64,000 nt of DNA from CAYQSU01 sp964420325. GTDB taxonomy: Bacteria > Pseudomonadota > Alphaproteobacteria > Rhodospirillales > Defluviicoccaceae. Made by a program: the position numbers and the translations under genes. Position 1 is the first letter of the stretch. The number at the start of each line of letters is the position of its first letter. The notes under the pieces were generated by a model. It searched no databases and had not been told where the DNA came from. It was given only the letters and a program-made list of their open reading frames with translations. The stretch spans positions 17,107-81,106 of the forward strand of contig CAYQSU010000004.1 in the NCBI GenBank assembly GCA_964420325.1, written 5' to 3'. Below are positions 45,576 through 53,729 of this stretch, in pieces.

Positions 45576-46838
45576 ATGAAAGTCGCCGTCCTCGGCGCCG
45601 GGGTCATCGGCGTCGCCACCGCCTACCATCTCGCCCGCGCCGGCCACGCGGTGACGGTCGTCGACCGCCAGCCGGGGCCGGCGCTGGAGACCAGCCTCGC
45701 CAACGGCGGCCAGATCTCGGCCAACCATGCGACGCCGTGGGCGACGCCGTCGGCGCCATGGAAGGCGCTCAAGTGGCTGGGACGGAGGGACGCGCCGCTG
45801 CTGGTTCACCTGCGCGCCGATCCGGCGCTGGCCGCCTGGCTCGTGCGCTTCCTCGCCAACTGCACCCGCGGCCGGCTCGCCCGCAACACCGAGCGCGCGC
45901 TCAGGCTCGCCCTCTACAGCCGTGCCGAGCTCGTCCGGCTCCGGGCCGAGACCGGGCTTGCCTACGACCATCTCAGCCGCGGCATCCTCCACATCTTCCG
46001 CAGCCGCCGGGACTATGACGAGGCGCTGCCGCAGGTCGAGCTGATGGCCCGCCACGGCTGCGTCCGCGAGGTCGTCGATGCCGACGGCTGCGTCGCCATC
46101 GAGCCGGCGCTGGCGCGAGCGCGCGACCGGCTGGTCGGCGGCATCTTCAGTCCCGGCGACGAGACCGGCGACGCGCACGCGTTCACGAGCGCGCTGGCGG
46201 CCATCGCCGCCGGCCTCGGCGTCGGGTTCCGCTACGGGACCTCCGTCCGCCGCCTCGACGTCGCCAACGGGCGCCTCGCCGGCATCGACACCGACACCGG
46301 GATGATCATGGCCGACGCCTGCGTCGTCGCCCTCGGCAGCTACTCGCCGCGGGTTCTCAAGACGGCGGGCCTCGGGCTTCCCGTCTATCCGGCCAAGGGC
46401 TACTCGGTGACGATCCCGGTCGCGGATGCGGGCGAGGCGCCCTCGGTCGGCCTCATCGACGACGAGCACAAGATGGTCTACAGCCGGCTCGGCGGCCGCC
46501 TCAGGATTGCCGGCACCGCCGAGTTCGCCGGCTACGATGCGGCGGTCGACACCCGCCGCGCAAGGTCGCTTCTGGCGAAGGCGATCGAGCTGTTCCCCCG
46601 CGCCGGCGATCCGGCCCAAGCGACGTTGTGGGCCGGGCTCCGGCCGTCGACGCCGGACGGCGTGCCGCTGATCGGGCCGACCCCGATCGAAGGCCTCTGC
46701 CTCAACACCGGCCATGGCACCCTCGGCTGGACCATGGCCTGCGGGTCGGGGCGGGTCGTCGCCGATCTCGTCTCCGGGCGGACGCCGGAGATCGCCCTCG
46801 ACGGTCTCGGCCTCGACCGCTTCCGCCGCTGGCCATGA
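45576..46838 (+). CDS. dadA: D-amino acid dehydrogenase small subunit (DadA family)
   Basis: A 420-residue FAD enzyme that oxidises D-alanine and other D-amino acids to 2-oxo acids, feeding electrons to the quinone pool. The dinucleotide-binding motif VAVLGAGVIGVATAYHLARAGHAVTVVDRQ opens the protein. ANGGQISANHATPWA and the C-terminal GLRPSTPDGVPLIGPTPIEGLCLNTGHGTLGWTMACGSG are DadA hallmarks. With ald it forms an alanine-use unit. No alanine racemase is present here. Confidence 0.93.
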   Translation: MKVAVLGAGVIGVATAYHLARAGHAVTVVDRQPGPALETSLANGGQISANHATPWATPSAPWKALKWLGRRDAPLLVHLRADPALAAWLVRFLANCTRGRLARNTERALRLALYSRAELVRLRAETGLAYDHLSRGILHIFRSRRDYDEALPQVELMARHGCVREVVDADGCVAIEPALARARDRLVGGIFSPGDETGDAHAFTSALAAIAAGLGVGFRYGTSVRRLDVANGRLAGIDTDTGMIMADACVVALGSYSPRVLKTAGLGLPVYPAKGYSVTIPVADAGEAPSVGLIDDEHKMVYSRLGGRLRIAGTAEFAGYDAAVDTRRARSLLAKAIELFPRAGDPAQATLWAGLRPSTPDGVPLIGPTPIEGLCLNTGHGTLGWTMACGSGRVVADLVSGRTPEIALDGLGLDRFRRWP

Positions 46839-47080
46839 AGTACCTGGTGCTGCGCGCGCCCGAGGGCGAGGTGCCGGTGCTGTTCCCCCGCACCTTCCTG
46901 CACGCGTACGCGGCAACGGCGTTCCGGCCGATGGCGGTGGTCGCCGCCGGCTTCGTCCGCTGGACCGGGGACGGCCCCGAATGCTACGGCGAAAGCGCCG
47001 GCCTCGGCATTGCTTCGCGGCCCGAGGAGGACACGCGCCTCCTCCGCCGGGCGCTCGCCGGCGGCGGCGCGAACGGCTGA
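46835..47080 (+). CDS. Small hypothetical protein coupled to dadA
   Basis: An 81-residue protein (MKYLVLRAPEGEVPVLFPRTFLHAYAA ... VVAAGFVRWTGDG). The ATG overlaps the dadA stop as ATGA, which is the best evidence that it is translated. GC-rich third positions agree. No known domain is recognised. Likely an accessory protein of the amino-acid catabolic operon, function unknown. Confidence 0.65.
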   Translation: MKYLVLRAPEGEVPVLFPRTFLHAYAATAFRPMAVVAAGFVRWTGDGPECYGESAGLGIASRPEEDTRLLRRALAGGGANG

Positions 47081-47099
47081 CCGACCGGCACCGCGGCCG

Positions 47100-47330
47100 T
47101 CAGTCCGCCGCCAGCCGCTTCAGCAACGCCTCGCACTCGTCGTTGATCGCCTTGGCGATCCGCTTCTCCGCCTCGGCCTCGAGCCGCCAGATCTCCTTGA
47201 GCCTGGCGTCGGTCTCGGCCTCGAAGCGGCGCCGGCTGTCCTGGGCTCTCTCGAGCGCGCTCTTGGCGAGCCCCCTCAGGCTCGCCTCGATGTGCTGCCG
47301 CGCCTCCTCGAGGGTCCCGAACACACGCAT
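47100..47330 (-). CDS. Small coiled-coil protein
   Basis: A 76-residue, highly charged, fully helical protein (RVFGTLEEARQHIEASLRGLAKSALERAQDSRRRF ...). A continuous heptad-like pattern suggests a coiled coil. No signal peptide or TM segment. Divergent from the toxin-antitoxin pair; convergent with the dadA operon, 20 bp apart. Family not recognised. Codon use matches neighbours. Confidence 0.6.
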   Translation of the reverse strand: MRVFGTLEEARQHIEASLRGLAKSALERAQDSRRRFEAETDARLKEIWRLEAEAEKRIAKAINDECEALLKRLAAD

Positions 47331-47429
47331 GGCCGTCCTCGCTCCGCTGCGCCGTGCCGCCGTCCTGCGCCCATCGAAGCAAAGCCGCGGCCCCTGGTCA
47401 ACCGCCCCGCATCCGCCCCCGGCCGCGTC

Positions 47430-47457
47430 TTGACAAGGAGAGTATCCGTGCTAGAGT
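47430..47457 (+). promoter_or_regulatory. Sigma-70 promoter of the vapBC-like pair
   Basis: TTGACA (perfect -35) and TAGAGT are 16 bp apart. The expected start is near 47464, which is the GTG start codon of the antitoxin, so the mRNA may be leaderless. Confidence 0.65.
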
Positions 47458-47463
47458 AAGGAC

Positions 47464-47751
47464 GTGAGCAAGGTCACGTCGAAGCTTCAGGTCACCATCC
47501 CGAAGCGGCTTGCCGAACGGCTCGGCATCCGGCCCGGCGACGACGTCGAGTGGACGGCGGCGGGCGATGCGCTGAGGTTGGCGCCGCACGTACCCGCAAG
47601 GGCAATGCTGACGGTGGAGGAGCGGGTCCGGCTGTTCGATGTGGCGAGCCGGCGCCAGCGCGAACGCGAACAGACGGCGCCGCGCCGCCCTGCGGCGACG
47701 GACCGCGGCTGGCGGCGACAGGATCTCTACGGGCGTGCCCGCCCTCGTTGA
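47464..47751 (+). CDS. AbrB/MazE-type antitoxin
   Basis: A 95-residue protein with an N-terminal AbrB/SpoVT swapped-hairpin DNA-binding domain (KVTSKLQVTIPKRLAERLGIRPGDDVEWTAAGDALRL) and a basic, probably disordered C-terminal tail that should neutralise the toxin. The start is GTG 47464, which coincides with the predicted transcription start. The C-terminus overlaps the PIN toxin gene by 17 nt. Likely autorepressor of the pair. Confidence 0.83.
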   Translation: MSKVTSKLQVTIPKRLAERLGIRPGDDVEWTAAGDALRLAPHVPARAMLTVEERVRLFDVASRRQREREQTAPRRPAATDRGWRRQDLYGRARPR

Positions 47752-48163
47752 CACCAACGTCCTCGTCTACCGGTACGATCCGCGCTTTCCCGCGAAGCAG
47801 GAGATCGCGACGCGTATCCTTCGCGACGGGATCGCCGCTGACGGCATCCGCGTGCCGCACCAGGCGATTCTCGAGTTCGTCGCCGCGACAACCCGTCCCC
47901 TGCCGGGTGGGAGGCCGCTGTTGCCGCTGCAAGACGCGCTCCGCGAAGCGGAGGAAATGCTGGCCCAGTTCACCGTCCTCTACCCCAGCGAAGGGGTCGT
48001 TCGCACGGCGGTGAGGGGGGCGGCGACATACCGGCTGTCCTGGTTCGACGCCCATCTCTGGGCCTACGCCGAGCATCACGGTCTCGCTTCGATCCTTTCC
48101 GAGGATTTCGAGCACGGTCGCCTCTACGGCGCGGTCCGCATCGACAACCCCTTCGTGGCCTGA
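47735..48163 (+). CDS. VapC-like PIN domain toxin
   Basis: A 142-residue PIN-domain ribonuclease. The acidic active-site residues are visible: Asp6 in LVDTNVLVYRYD, Glu in AILEFVAATT, Asp in WFDAHLWAYAE and Asp in LSEDFEHG. The C-terminus GAVRIDNPF is usual for this VapC branch. Start GTG 47735 overlaps the antitoxin gene, the standard arrangement. It presumably cleaves tRNA or rRNA when freed from the antitoxin. Confidence 0.87.
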   Translation: MPALVDTNVLVYRYDPRFPAKQEIATRILRDGIAADGIRVPHQAILEFVAATTRPLPGGRPLLPLQDALREAEEMLAQFTVLYPSEGVVRTAVRGAATYRLSWFDAHLWAYAEHHGLASILSEDFEHGRLYGAVRIDNPFVA

Positions 48164-48209
48164 TGCCGGGTGCTCCGGGGCTGGCCTCCTGACATCCGCG
48201 CCGGAACGC

Positions 48210-48887
48210 TCAGGAGCGGGGCTCGGCTCTCCGGACACGGGAGCGGCGGGCGAGGACCGTGAGGGCGGCGACGGCGGTGGCCAGCAGCGGCAGCGCCGCC
48301 GGCACCGGCACCGGTGCCGGCAACTGGGTGTATTCGACGATGTAGCCCTGCCGGTTAAGGTGGGTGAGACCGGAGCCGTCGGCAAACAAGTATCCGGCCT
48401 CGCGGGCGTCGTTCCAGGCTCCCTGCAGCGGATAATTGCCGTCCGGCCGCCAGACGATCTGCACGTAGTCCTCGCCTCCGGCACCTCCGAAGTTCGAGGC
48501 AGTATTGTTGTCCGGCTGATTGGAAAGGGCCGCGAAAAAGCTGTAAGAGTACGCTTCGCCCGTGACCCAGACCCAGGTGCCCTCGGTCACGGCATCGTTG
48601 AGGCCGATCCAGTAGGAGCCGTAGGGCGCCCCCGGCGAGAAGAACGTCGAGATCAGGAAGGTCTGCTCTGCCGGGCTGGTGATGGTGACGAGGTGGCCGC
48701 CGCGGGCGACGGCGTCGGCCTGCGCCGCGGTCCAGCCCTTGGCGGTGTCGAACACGACCTCGTACCAGTGGTCGTTGCCGCCCGCACCGCTGGTCCACTG
48801 CACCGGTGCCGCCTCGCTCGCTCCGGCCGCCAGCGCCCAGCCGGCGACGACCGCCGCCGCCATGCCCCGCCTCGTTGCCGCCCGCAT
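48210..48887 (-). CDS. C-type lectin domain protein with VPxPA-type C-terminal sorting signal
   Basis: A 225-residue exported protein. A signal peptide (about 1-30, ending AAGASEAA) leads into a C-type lectin-like domain (about 40-185: GNDHWYEVVFDTAKGWTAAQADAVARGGHLVTI, YWIGLNDAVTEGTWVWVTGE, GAWNDAREAGYLF). The last 33 residues are VPVPAALPLLATAVAAL, a TM stretch and an Arg-rich end: the layout of VPLPA/PEP-CTERM signals cut by exosortases. ATG 48887 is backed by GGGAGG. The exosortase is not in the window. Confidence 0.85.
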   Translation of the reverse strand: MRAATRRGMAAAVVAGWALAAGASEAAPVQWTSGAGGNDHWYEVVFDTAKGWTAAQADAVARGGHLVTITSPAEQTFLISTFFSPGAPYGSYWIGLNDAVTEGTWVWVTGEAYSYSFFAALSNQPDNNTASNFGGAGGEDYVQIVWRPDGNYPLQGAWNDAREAGYLFADGSGLTHLNRQGYIVEYTQLPAPVPVPAALPLLATAVAALTVLARRSRVRRAEPRS

Positions 48888-49028
48888 CGCCGACCTCCCG
48901 TCCGCGGCCGCGCCGTCCGTAGCGCGGTTGGCGCACATGTCCAGGTTTTGTTGACGTATAGCACAGGTGCGCCAAGGACGGTATTCCCCATCTGGCCCGA
49001 CCCTTCACCCGTTCGAGGGCGGAAAGGC

Positions 49029-49478
49029 TCAGCCGCGGCCGCGATAGGGGGCGACGCCGGGGTCGGGCACCCACAGCCCCGGCGGCGGCTCGCCGGTCTG
49101 GTAGAAGACGTCGATGGGGATGCCGCCGCGGGGATACCAGTAGCCGCCGATCCTGAGCCACGTCGGCCGCGCCGCCGCCTCGACCTTCCTCGCCACGGCG
49201 ATCGTGCAGTCCTCGTGGAAGGCGCCGTGGTTGCGGAAGGACGCGAGGAACAGCTTCAACGACTTGCTCTCGACGAGCCGGGCGTCGGGCACGTAATCGA
49301 GGACGAGGTGGGCGAAGTCGGGCTGGCCGGTGACCGGGCATAGGGCGGTGAACTCGGGGCAGGTGAAGCGGACGACATAGGCCGTGCCCGGGTGCGGGTT
49401 GGCGACCGTCTCCAGCACCGCCGCTTCCGGCGTCGCCGGGATCTCGGCGCGGGCGCCGAGCTGGCTCAGCTCCGCCAT
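49029..49478 (-). CDS. queF: NADPH-dependent preQ0 reductase
   Basis: Reduces 7-cyano-7-deazaguanine (preQ0) to preQ1 for queuosine synthesis. The 149-residue unimodular form shows the catalytic Cys47 in EFTALCPVTGQPDFAH with Asp54, the QueF NADPH motif ESKSLKLFLASFRNHG, and FHEDC. IGGYWYPRGGIPIDVFYQ is conserved. It lies in the same direction as tgt and queA, with a DUF1232 gene between, making a queuosine cluster. Confidence 0.95.
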   Translation of the reverse strand: MAELSQLGARAEIPATPEAAVLETVANPHPGTAYVVRFTCPEFTALCPVTGQPDFAHLVLDYVPDARLVESKSLKLFLASFRNHGAFHEDCTIAVARKVEAAARPTWLRIGGYWYPRGGIPIDVFYQTGEPPPGLWVPDPGVAPYRGRG

Positions 49479-49500
49479 GGCGGCCGCCCAGTCTCCGCGC

Positions 49501-49869
49501 TCAGGGCCGTCCGCCCGTGCCGTCCTCGAGAGCGGCCCGGGCCCTCGCCAGGTGCGCGGCGGTGATGTGCGGGCCGATCGCCTGCAGGGCGGCGACGAGG
49601 ACGGCGAGGTCGTCGGCGAAGCCGCCGACCGGGATCACGTCGGGAACGAGGTCGAGGGGAGCGACGAAGTAGGCGAGCGCGGCGAACAGCACCGCCTTGG
49701 CGTGGCGGGGGGTCGCCGGGTCGATGGCGGCATAGAAGGCGGCGACCGCCTGGTCGAGGAACGGCACGCGGCCGAGCGTCCGCCGCACCTTGGCCCAGAA
49801 GCGGCGGCGGACCGTCTCCTCCTGGCCGGCGACCGGCACCAGCGCCCGCGAGGCATCGACGCTCTCCAT
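49501..49869 (-). CDS. DUF1232 (YkvA family) protein
   Basis: A 122-residue protein with the DUF1232 core: TPRHAKAVLFAALAYFVAPLDLVPDVIPVGGFADDLAVL, a short membrane-associated hairpin. Preceded by a helical region (FWAKVRRTLGRVPFLDQAVAAFYAA). Function unknown. It sits between tgt (59 nt upstream) and queF (22 nt downstream) in the queuosine cluster, though the family is not otherwise tied to tRNA modification. Confidence 0.85.
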   Translation of the reverse strand: MESVDASRALVPVAGQEETVRRRFWAKVRRTLGRVPFLDQAVAAFYAAIDPATPRHAKAVLFAALAYFVAPLDLVPDVIPVGGFADDLAVLVAALQAIGPHITAAHLARARAALEDGTGGRP

Positions 49870-49928
49870 GGCCGCTAATGTGCGCCCGACCGGACGCGCT
49901 TGCAACCGCGACGCTTCGCGCCGGCGCG

Positions 49929-51062
49929 TCAGGAGGCCGCCGCCTCGATGTCGCCCGCGCCGTACTCGGCCGCGAAGTCGCGGGCGAAGGCCGCGAGCCG
50001 CCCTTCCTCGATCGCCCGTCTCAGGTCCGCCGTCAGCTCCTGGTAGTAGGTGAGGTTGTGGGCGGTGAGCAGGATGGCGCCGAGAATCTCGCGGGCGCGG
50101 TGCAGATGGCAGAGGTAGGCGCGGCTGAAGCCGCGGCAGGCGGGGCACCGGCAGCGTTCGTCCAACGGCCGCGGGTCCTCGACGTGGCGGGCGTTCTCGA
50201 TGTTGACCGGACCGCGCCGGGTGAACGCCTGGCCGGTGCGCCCCGATCGCGTCGGCAGCACGCAGTCGAACAGGTCGACGCCCCGCGCGACCGCGCCGAC
50301 CAGGTCGTCGGGCTTGCCGACGCCCATCAGATAGCGCGGGCGGTCGGCCGGCAGCCTCGGCACCGTCGCCTCGGTGACGCGGAGCGTGGTCTCCCGGCCC
50401 TCGCCGATGGCGAGCCCGCCGATGGCGTAGCCGTCGAAGCCGAGGGCGACGAGGGCATCCGCCGACTCGGCGCGAAGGTCCGCGTAGACGCTGCCCTGGA
50501 CGATGCCGAAGAGCCCGTAGCCGGGCCGTGCGACGAACGCCGCCTTCGAGCGCTCGGCCCAGCGCATGGAGCGGCGCATCGAGCCGGCGGCCTCGTCCTC
50601 GTCGACGGGGAAGGCGGTGCACTCGTCGAGGACCATGGTGATGTCGGCGTCGAGCTTCCGCTGGATGTCCACCGCGGTCCTCGGCGTCAGATGGTGCTGG
50701 CGGCCGTCGACGTGGGAGCGGAAGACGACGCCGTCCTCGCCGATCGTCCGCAACGGCGCCAGCGACAGCACCTGGAAGCCGCCGGAGTCGGTGAGGATCG
50801 GCCGCGGCCAGTTCATGAATGCGTGCAGGCCGCCGAGGCGGGCGATGCGGTCGGCGCCGGGACGGAGCATCAGGTGATAGGTGTTGGCGAGGATCATCCC
50901 GGCACCGGTCTCGGCCAGCATCTCCGGCGTCATCGCCTTGACCGTGGCGGCGGTGCCGACGGGCATGAACGCCGGGGTGTCGACCGTGCCGTGGGCGCAT
51001 TCGAGCCGGCCGCGCCGGGCTTGGCCGTCGGTCGCCAGCACGCGGAAGCCGATGCCGCTCAC
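49929..51062 (-). CDS. tgt: tRNA-guanine transglycosylase
   Basis: Swaps guanine-34 for preQ1 in GUN anticodons. The 377-residue enzyme has the catalytic-site ILTDSGGFQVLSL and the second active Asp in GVDLFDCVLPTRSGRTGQAFT. The zinc site is CRCPACRGFSRAYLCHL with a following His. YAIGGLAIGEG forms part of the base pocket. GTG 51062 overlaps the queA stop (GTGA), so it is translated with queA. Confidence 0.96.
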   Translation of the reverse strand: MSGIGFRVLATDGQARRGRLECAHGTVDTPAFMPVGTAATVKAMTPEMLAETGAGMILANTYHLMLRPGADRIARLGGLHAFMNWPRPILTDSGGFQVLSLAPLRTIGEDGVVFRSHVDGRQHHLTPRTAVDIQRKLDADITMVLDECTAFPVDEDEAAGSMRRSMRWAERSKAAFVARPGYGLFGIVQGSVYADLRAESADALVALGFDGYAIGGLAIGEGRETTLRVTEATVPRLPADRPRYLMGVGKPDDLVGAVARGVDLFDCVLPTRSGRTGQAFTRRGPVNIENARHVEDPRPLDERCRCPACRGFSRAYLCHLHRAREILGAILLTAHNLTYYQELTADLRRAIEEGRLAAFARDFAAEYGAGDIEAAAS

Positions 51063-52096
51063 CCGGCGGGGTTCCGGTGCAGGAGGCAGCAGTCGCCGTA
51101 GGAATAGAAGCGGTAGCCGGCGGCGATGGCGTGGCCGTAGGCCGCCTTCATGCGCTCGGTTCCGGCGAAGGCGCAGACCAGCATGAACAGCGTCGACCGC
51201 GGCAGGTGGAAGTTGGTGAGGAGGAGATCGGCGGTGCGGATCGGCCGCCCCGGCGTGATGAACAGGTCGGTCTCGCCGGTGAACGCGCGCACCCGGCCGT
51301 CCGCGTCCGCCGCGGTCTCGAGGAGCCGGAGCGAGGTGGTGCCGACGGCGACGATGCGTCCGCCGCGGCCGCGCGCGGCATTGATGGCGTCGGCGGCGGC
51401 GCGATCGATCTCGCCCCATTCCGGGTGCATGACGTGGTCGACGACCTTCTCGGTCTTGACCGGGCGGAAGGTCCCGGCGCCGACGTGGAGGGTCAGCGTC
51501 AGCCGCCGGACGCCGGCGGCGTCGAGCCGGGCGAGCAGGCGTTCGGTGAAGTGCAGGCCCGCCGTCGGCGCGGCGATGGCGCCGGGGTGCCGGGCGAACA
51601 CCGTCTGGTAGTCGGCGCGGTCGCGGGCGTCGGGCGCTGCCTCGCGCCGGATGTAATGGGGGAGCGGCGCCGCGCCGTGGGTTTCGAGAGCGGCGGCGAG
51701 CGCGGCGCCGGCGCGGTCGAAGGCGAGCACCACCTCGCCGTCGTCCTCCTTGGCCTCGACGCGGGCGGCCAAGTCGGCGGCGAAGGTGATGCGCTGCCCC
51801 GGCTTCAGCCGCCGCGCCCGGCGCGCCATCGCCCGCCAGCGGCCGGGGGAGAGCTCCCTCAGCAGCGTCAGCTCGATCGCCACGTCGCCGCGCCGGCCGT
51901 GAAGCCGGGCCGGGACGACCTTGGTGTCGTTGACCACCACCACGTCGCCCGGATCGAGCAGCGACGGCAGGTCCGCGACGGTGCGATCGGCCAGCGCCGC
52001 ACCCACTTCGAGCATGCGGGCGGCGTCCCGCGGCGCGATCGGGCGCTGGGCGATCGCTTCCGGCGGCAGGGCGAAGTCGAAGTCGGCGACCTTCAT
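51059..52096 (-). CDS. queA: S-adenosylmethionine:tRNA ribosyltransferase-isomerase
   Basis: Adds the epoxycyclopentane from SAM to preQ1 in tRNA, the step after Tgt. The 345-residue protein shows DFDFALPPEAIAQRPIAPRDAARML, VVNDTKVVPARLHG, IAAPTAGLHFTERLL, LHVGAGTFRPVKTE and IVAVGTTSLRLLE, and ends with FYSYGDCCLLHRNP, all QueA signatures. First gene of the queuosine operon. Start ATG 52096. Confidence 0.96.
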   Translation of the reverse strand: MKVADFDFALPPEAIAQRPIAPRDAARMLEVGAALADRTVADLPSLLDPGDVVVVNDTKVVPARLHGRRGDVAIELTLLRELSPGRWRAMARRARRLKPGQRITFAADLAARVEAKEDDGEVVLAFDRAGAALAAALETHGAAPLPHYIRREAAPDARDRADYQTVFARHPGAIAAPTAGLHFTERLLARLDAAGVRRLTLTLHVGAGTFRPVKTEKVVDHVMHPEWGEIDRAAADAINAARGRGGRIVAVGTTSLRLLETAADADGRVRAFTGETDLFITPGRPIRTADLLLTNFHLPRSTLFMLVCAFAGTERMKAAYGHAIAAGYRFYSYGDCCLLHRNPAG

Positions 52097-52213
52097 CGCA
52101 TTCCGTCCTCGGGCCGTCGCCGCACCGCGCGGCGTCCGCGCCCGCTGCAACCCTTGACGCCATCGGCGGGTGGAGGTCAAGATTTCGTCGACACGGGGAG
52201 GGGAGGGTGAGGG

Positions 52214-52510
52214 ATGCACGTGACCCTGGTCAAGATCACGGTGAAGCCGGAGCGCGTCGACGACTTCGTCGAGGCGACGCGCCGGAACCACGAGGGATCG
52301 GTGCAGGAGCCGGGCAACCGGCGCTTCGACGTGCTCCAGGATCCCGCGGACCCGACCCGGTTCGCCCTCTACGAGGCCTACGCCTCCGCCGCCTCCGCCG
52401 CCGCCCACAAGGAGACCCCGCACTACCTCCGCTGGCGGGATGCGGTCGCCGAGATGATGGCGGAGCCGCGCCAGGCGGTGCCCTTCCGCGGCCTGTTCCC
52501 GCAGGGCTGA
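52214..52510 (+). CDS. Antibiotic biosynthesis monooxygenase (ABM) domain protein
   Basis: A 98-residue dimeric alpha+beta-barrel protein. VKPERVDDFVEATRRNHEGSVQEPGNRRFDVLQDPADPTRFALYEAY and HKETPHYLRWRDAVAEMMA match the LsrG/ABM family. It precedes the Fe-ADH gene by 2 nt, so the two are co-translated. In this pairing it probably acts on a small aldehyde or quinone, or protects the cell from one; the specific reaction is unknown. Confidence 0.86.
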   Translation: MHVTLVKITVKPERVDDFVEATRRNHEGSVQEPGNRRFDVLQDPADPTRFALYEAYASAASAAAHKETPHYLRWRDAVAEMMAEPRQAVPFRGLFPQG

Positions 52511-52512
52511 GC

Positions 52513-53712
52513 GTGCAGCCGATCCCGCCGTTCGCCATCGCCCGGCTGCCGCGCATCGTCTTCGGCGCCGGCACTGTCGCGAGCGTACCCGCCGAGGCCC
52601 GCGGCTTCGGCGGGCGCGCGCTGATCGTCACCGGCGCCCGGTCGTTCCGCGCGTCCCCGCACTGGCAGCGGCTCCTCGACGGCCTCGCCGCTCGCGGCGT
52701 CGCCTGGTTCGACCTCAGCGTCGAGGGCGAGCCGTCGCCGGAGCTGGTCGACCGGGCGGTCGCCGAGTTCAGCGAGAGCGCGATCGACGTGGTGATCGGC
52801 ATCGGCGGCGGCAGCGCGCTCGACGCCGCGAAGGCGATCGCCGGCATGCTGCCCCACGGCTATTCGGTGGTCGAGCACCTGGAGGGGCTCGGCATCGAGC
52901 GCCCCTATAAGGGTCCGGCGGTGCCGCTGATCGCGGTCCCGACCACCGCCGGCACCGGCAGCGAGGCGACCAAGAACGCGGTGTTGAGCCGCCAGGGCCG
53001 GGACGGCTTCAAGAAATCGTTCCGCGACGAGGCGCTGGTGGCGCGCATCGCCGTCGTCGACCCCGAGCTCCTCGCCGGCTGCCCGCGCGAGGTGATCGCC
53101 GCCAACGGCATGGACGCGTTCACCCAGCTCCTGGAGTCCTTGGTCTCGATCCGCGCCAACCCGCTGACCGATGCCCTCGCCTGGTCCGGTCTAGAGGCCT
53201 TCAGGGAGGGCTTCTTCACCGCCTGGGAGGGCGGCGAAGGGCCACGGGCGGCGGCGGCGCGCTCGCGGCTCGCCTATGCCTCGCTCGTCTCCGGCATCTG
53301 CCTCGCGCAGACCGGCCTCGGCTCCGTCCATGGTCTCGCGTCGCCGCTCGGGGCGTTCTTCCCGATCCCGCACGGGGTCTGCTGCGGCACCCTGGTCGCC
53401 GAGGCCACGGCCGTCAACCTCCGGGCGCTGCGCCGGCGGGACCCGGATTCGCCGGCGCTCGAGAAGTACGCCCGCGTCGCCGCGCTGGTCGGCGGACACT
53501 GGCCGGTGGAACGCCCGTCCGCACCGGCGAGCCTGGTCGAGACGCTCCGCGCGTGGACCGAGCGGCTCGCCCTGCCCGGGCTCGGCGGCTTCGGCGTCGG
53601 CGAGGCCGACGTCGCTCGGGTGGTGGCGGAGAGCCGCGGCAGCTCGATGAAGACCAATCCCATCGTCCTCGAGGACGGCGAGATCGCCGAGATCGTCAGC
53701 CGCAGGCTCTAG
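52513..53712 (+). CDS. Iron-containing alcohol dehydrogenase
   Basis: A 399-residue group III dehydrogenase. The NAD-binding region is VVIGIGGGSALDAAKAIAG, and PTTAGTGSEATKNAVL is the family motif. Metal-site candidates are Asp in ANGMDAFTQLLES, His in GSVHGLASPLG and His in IPHGVCCG. The position that is His in GMDALTH of many members is Gln here (FTQ), a known variant subset. GTG 52513 lies 2 nt after the ABM stop. Substrate: a primary alcohol or aldehyde, undefined. Confidence 0.88.
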   Translation: MQPIPPFAIARLPRIVFGAGTVASVPAEARGFGGRALIVTGARSFRASPHWQRLLDGLAARGVAWFDLSVEGEPSPELVDRAVAEFSESAIDVVIGIGGGSALDAAKAIAGMLPHGYSVVEHLEGLGIERPYKGPAVPLIAVPTTAGTGSEATKNAVLSRQGRDGFKKSFRDEALVARIAVVDPELLAGCPREVIAANGMDAFTQLLESLVSIRANPLTDALAWSGLEAFREGFFTAWEGGEGPRAAAARSRLAYASLVSGICLAQTGLGSVHGLASPLGAFFPIPHGVCCGTLVAEATAVNLRALRRRDPDSPALEKYARVAALVGGHWPVERPSAPASLVETLRAWTERLALPGLGGFGVGEADVARVVAESRGSSMKTNPIVLEDGEIAEIVSRRL

Positions 53713-53729
53713 GCGCCGGCGGCCGGTGC

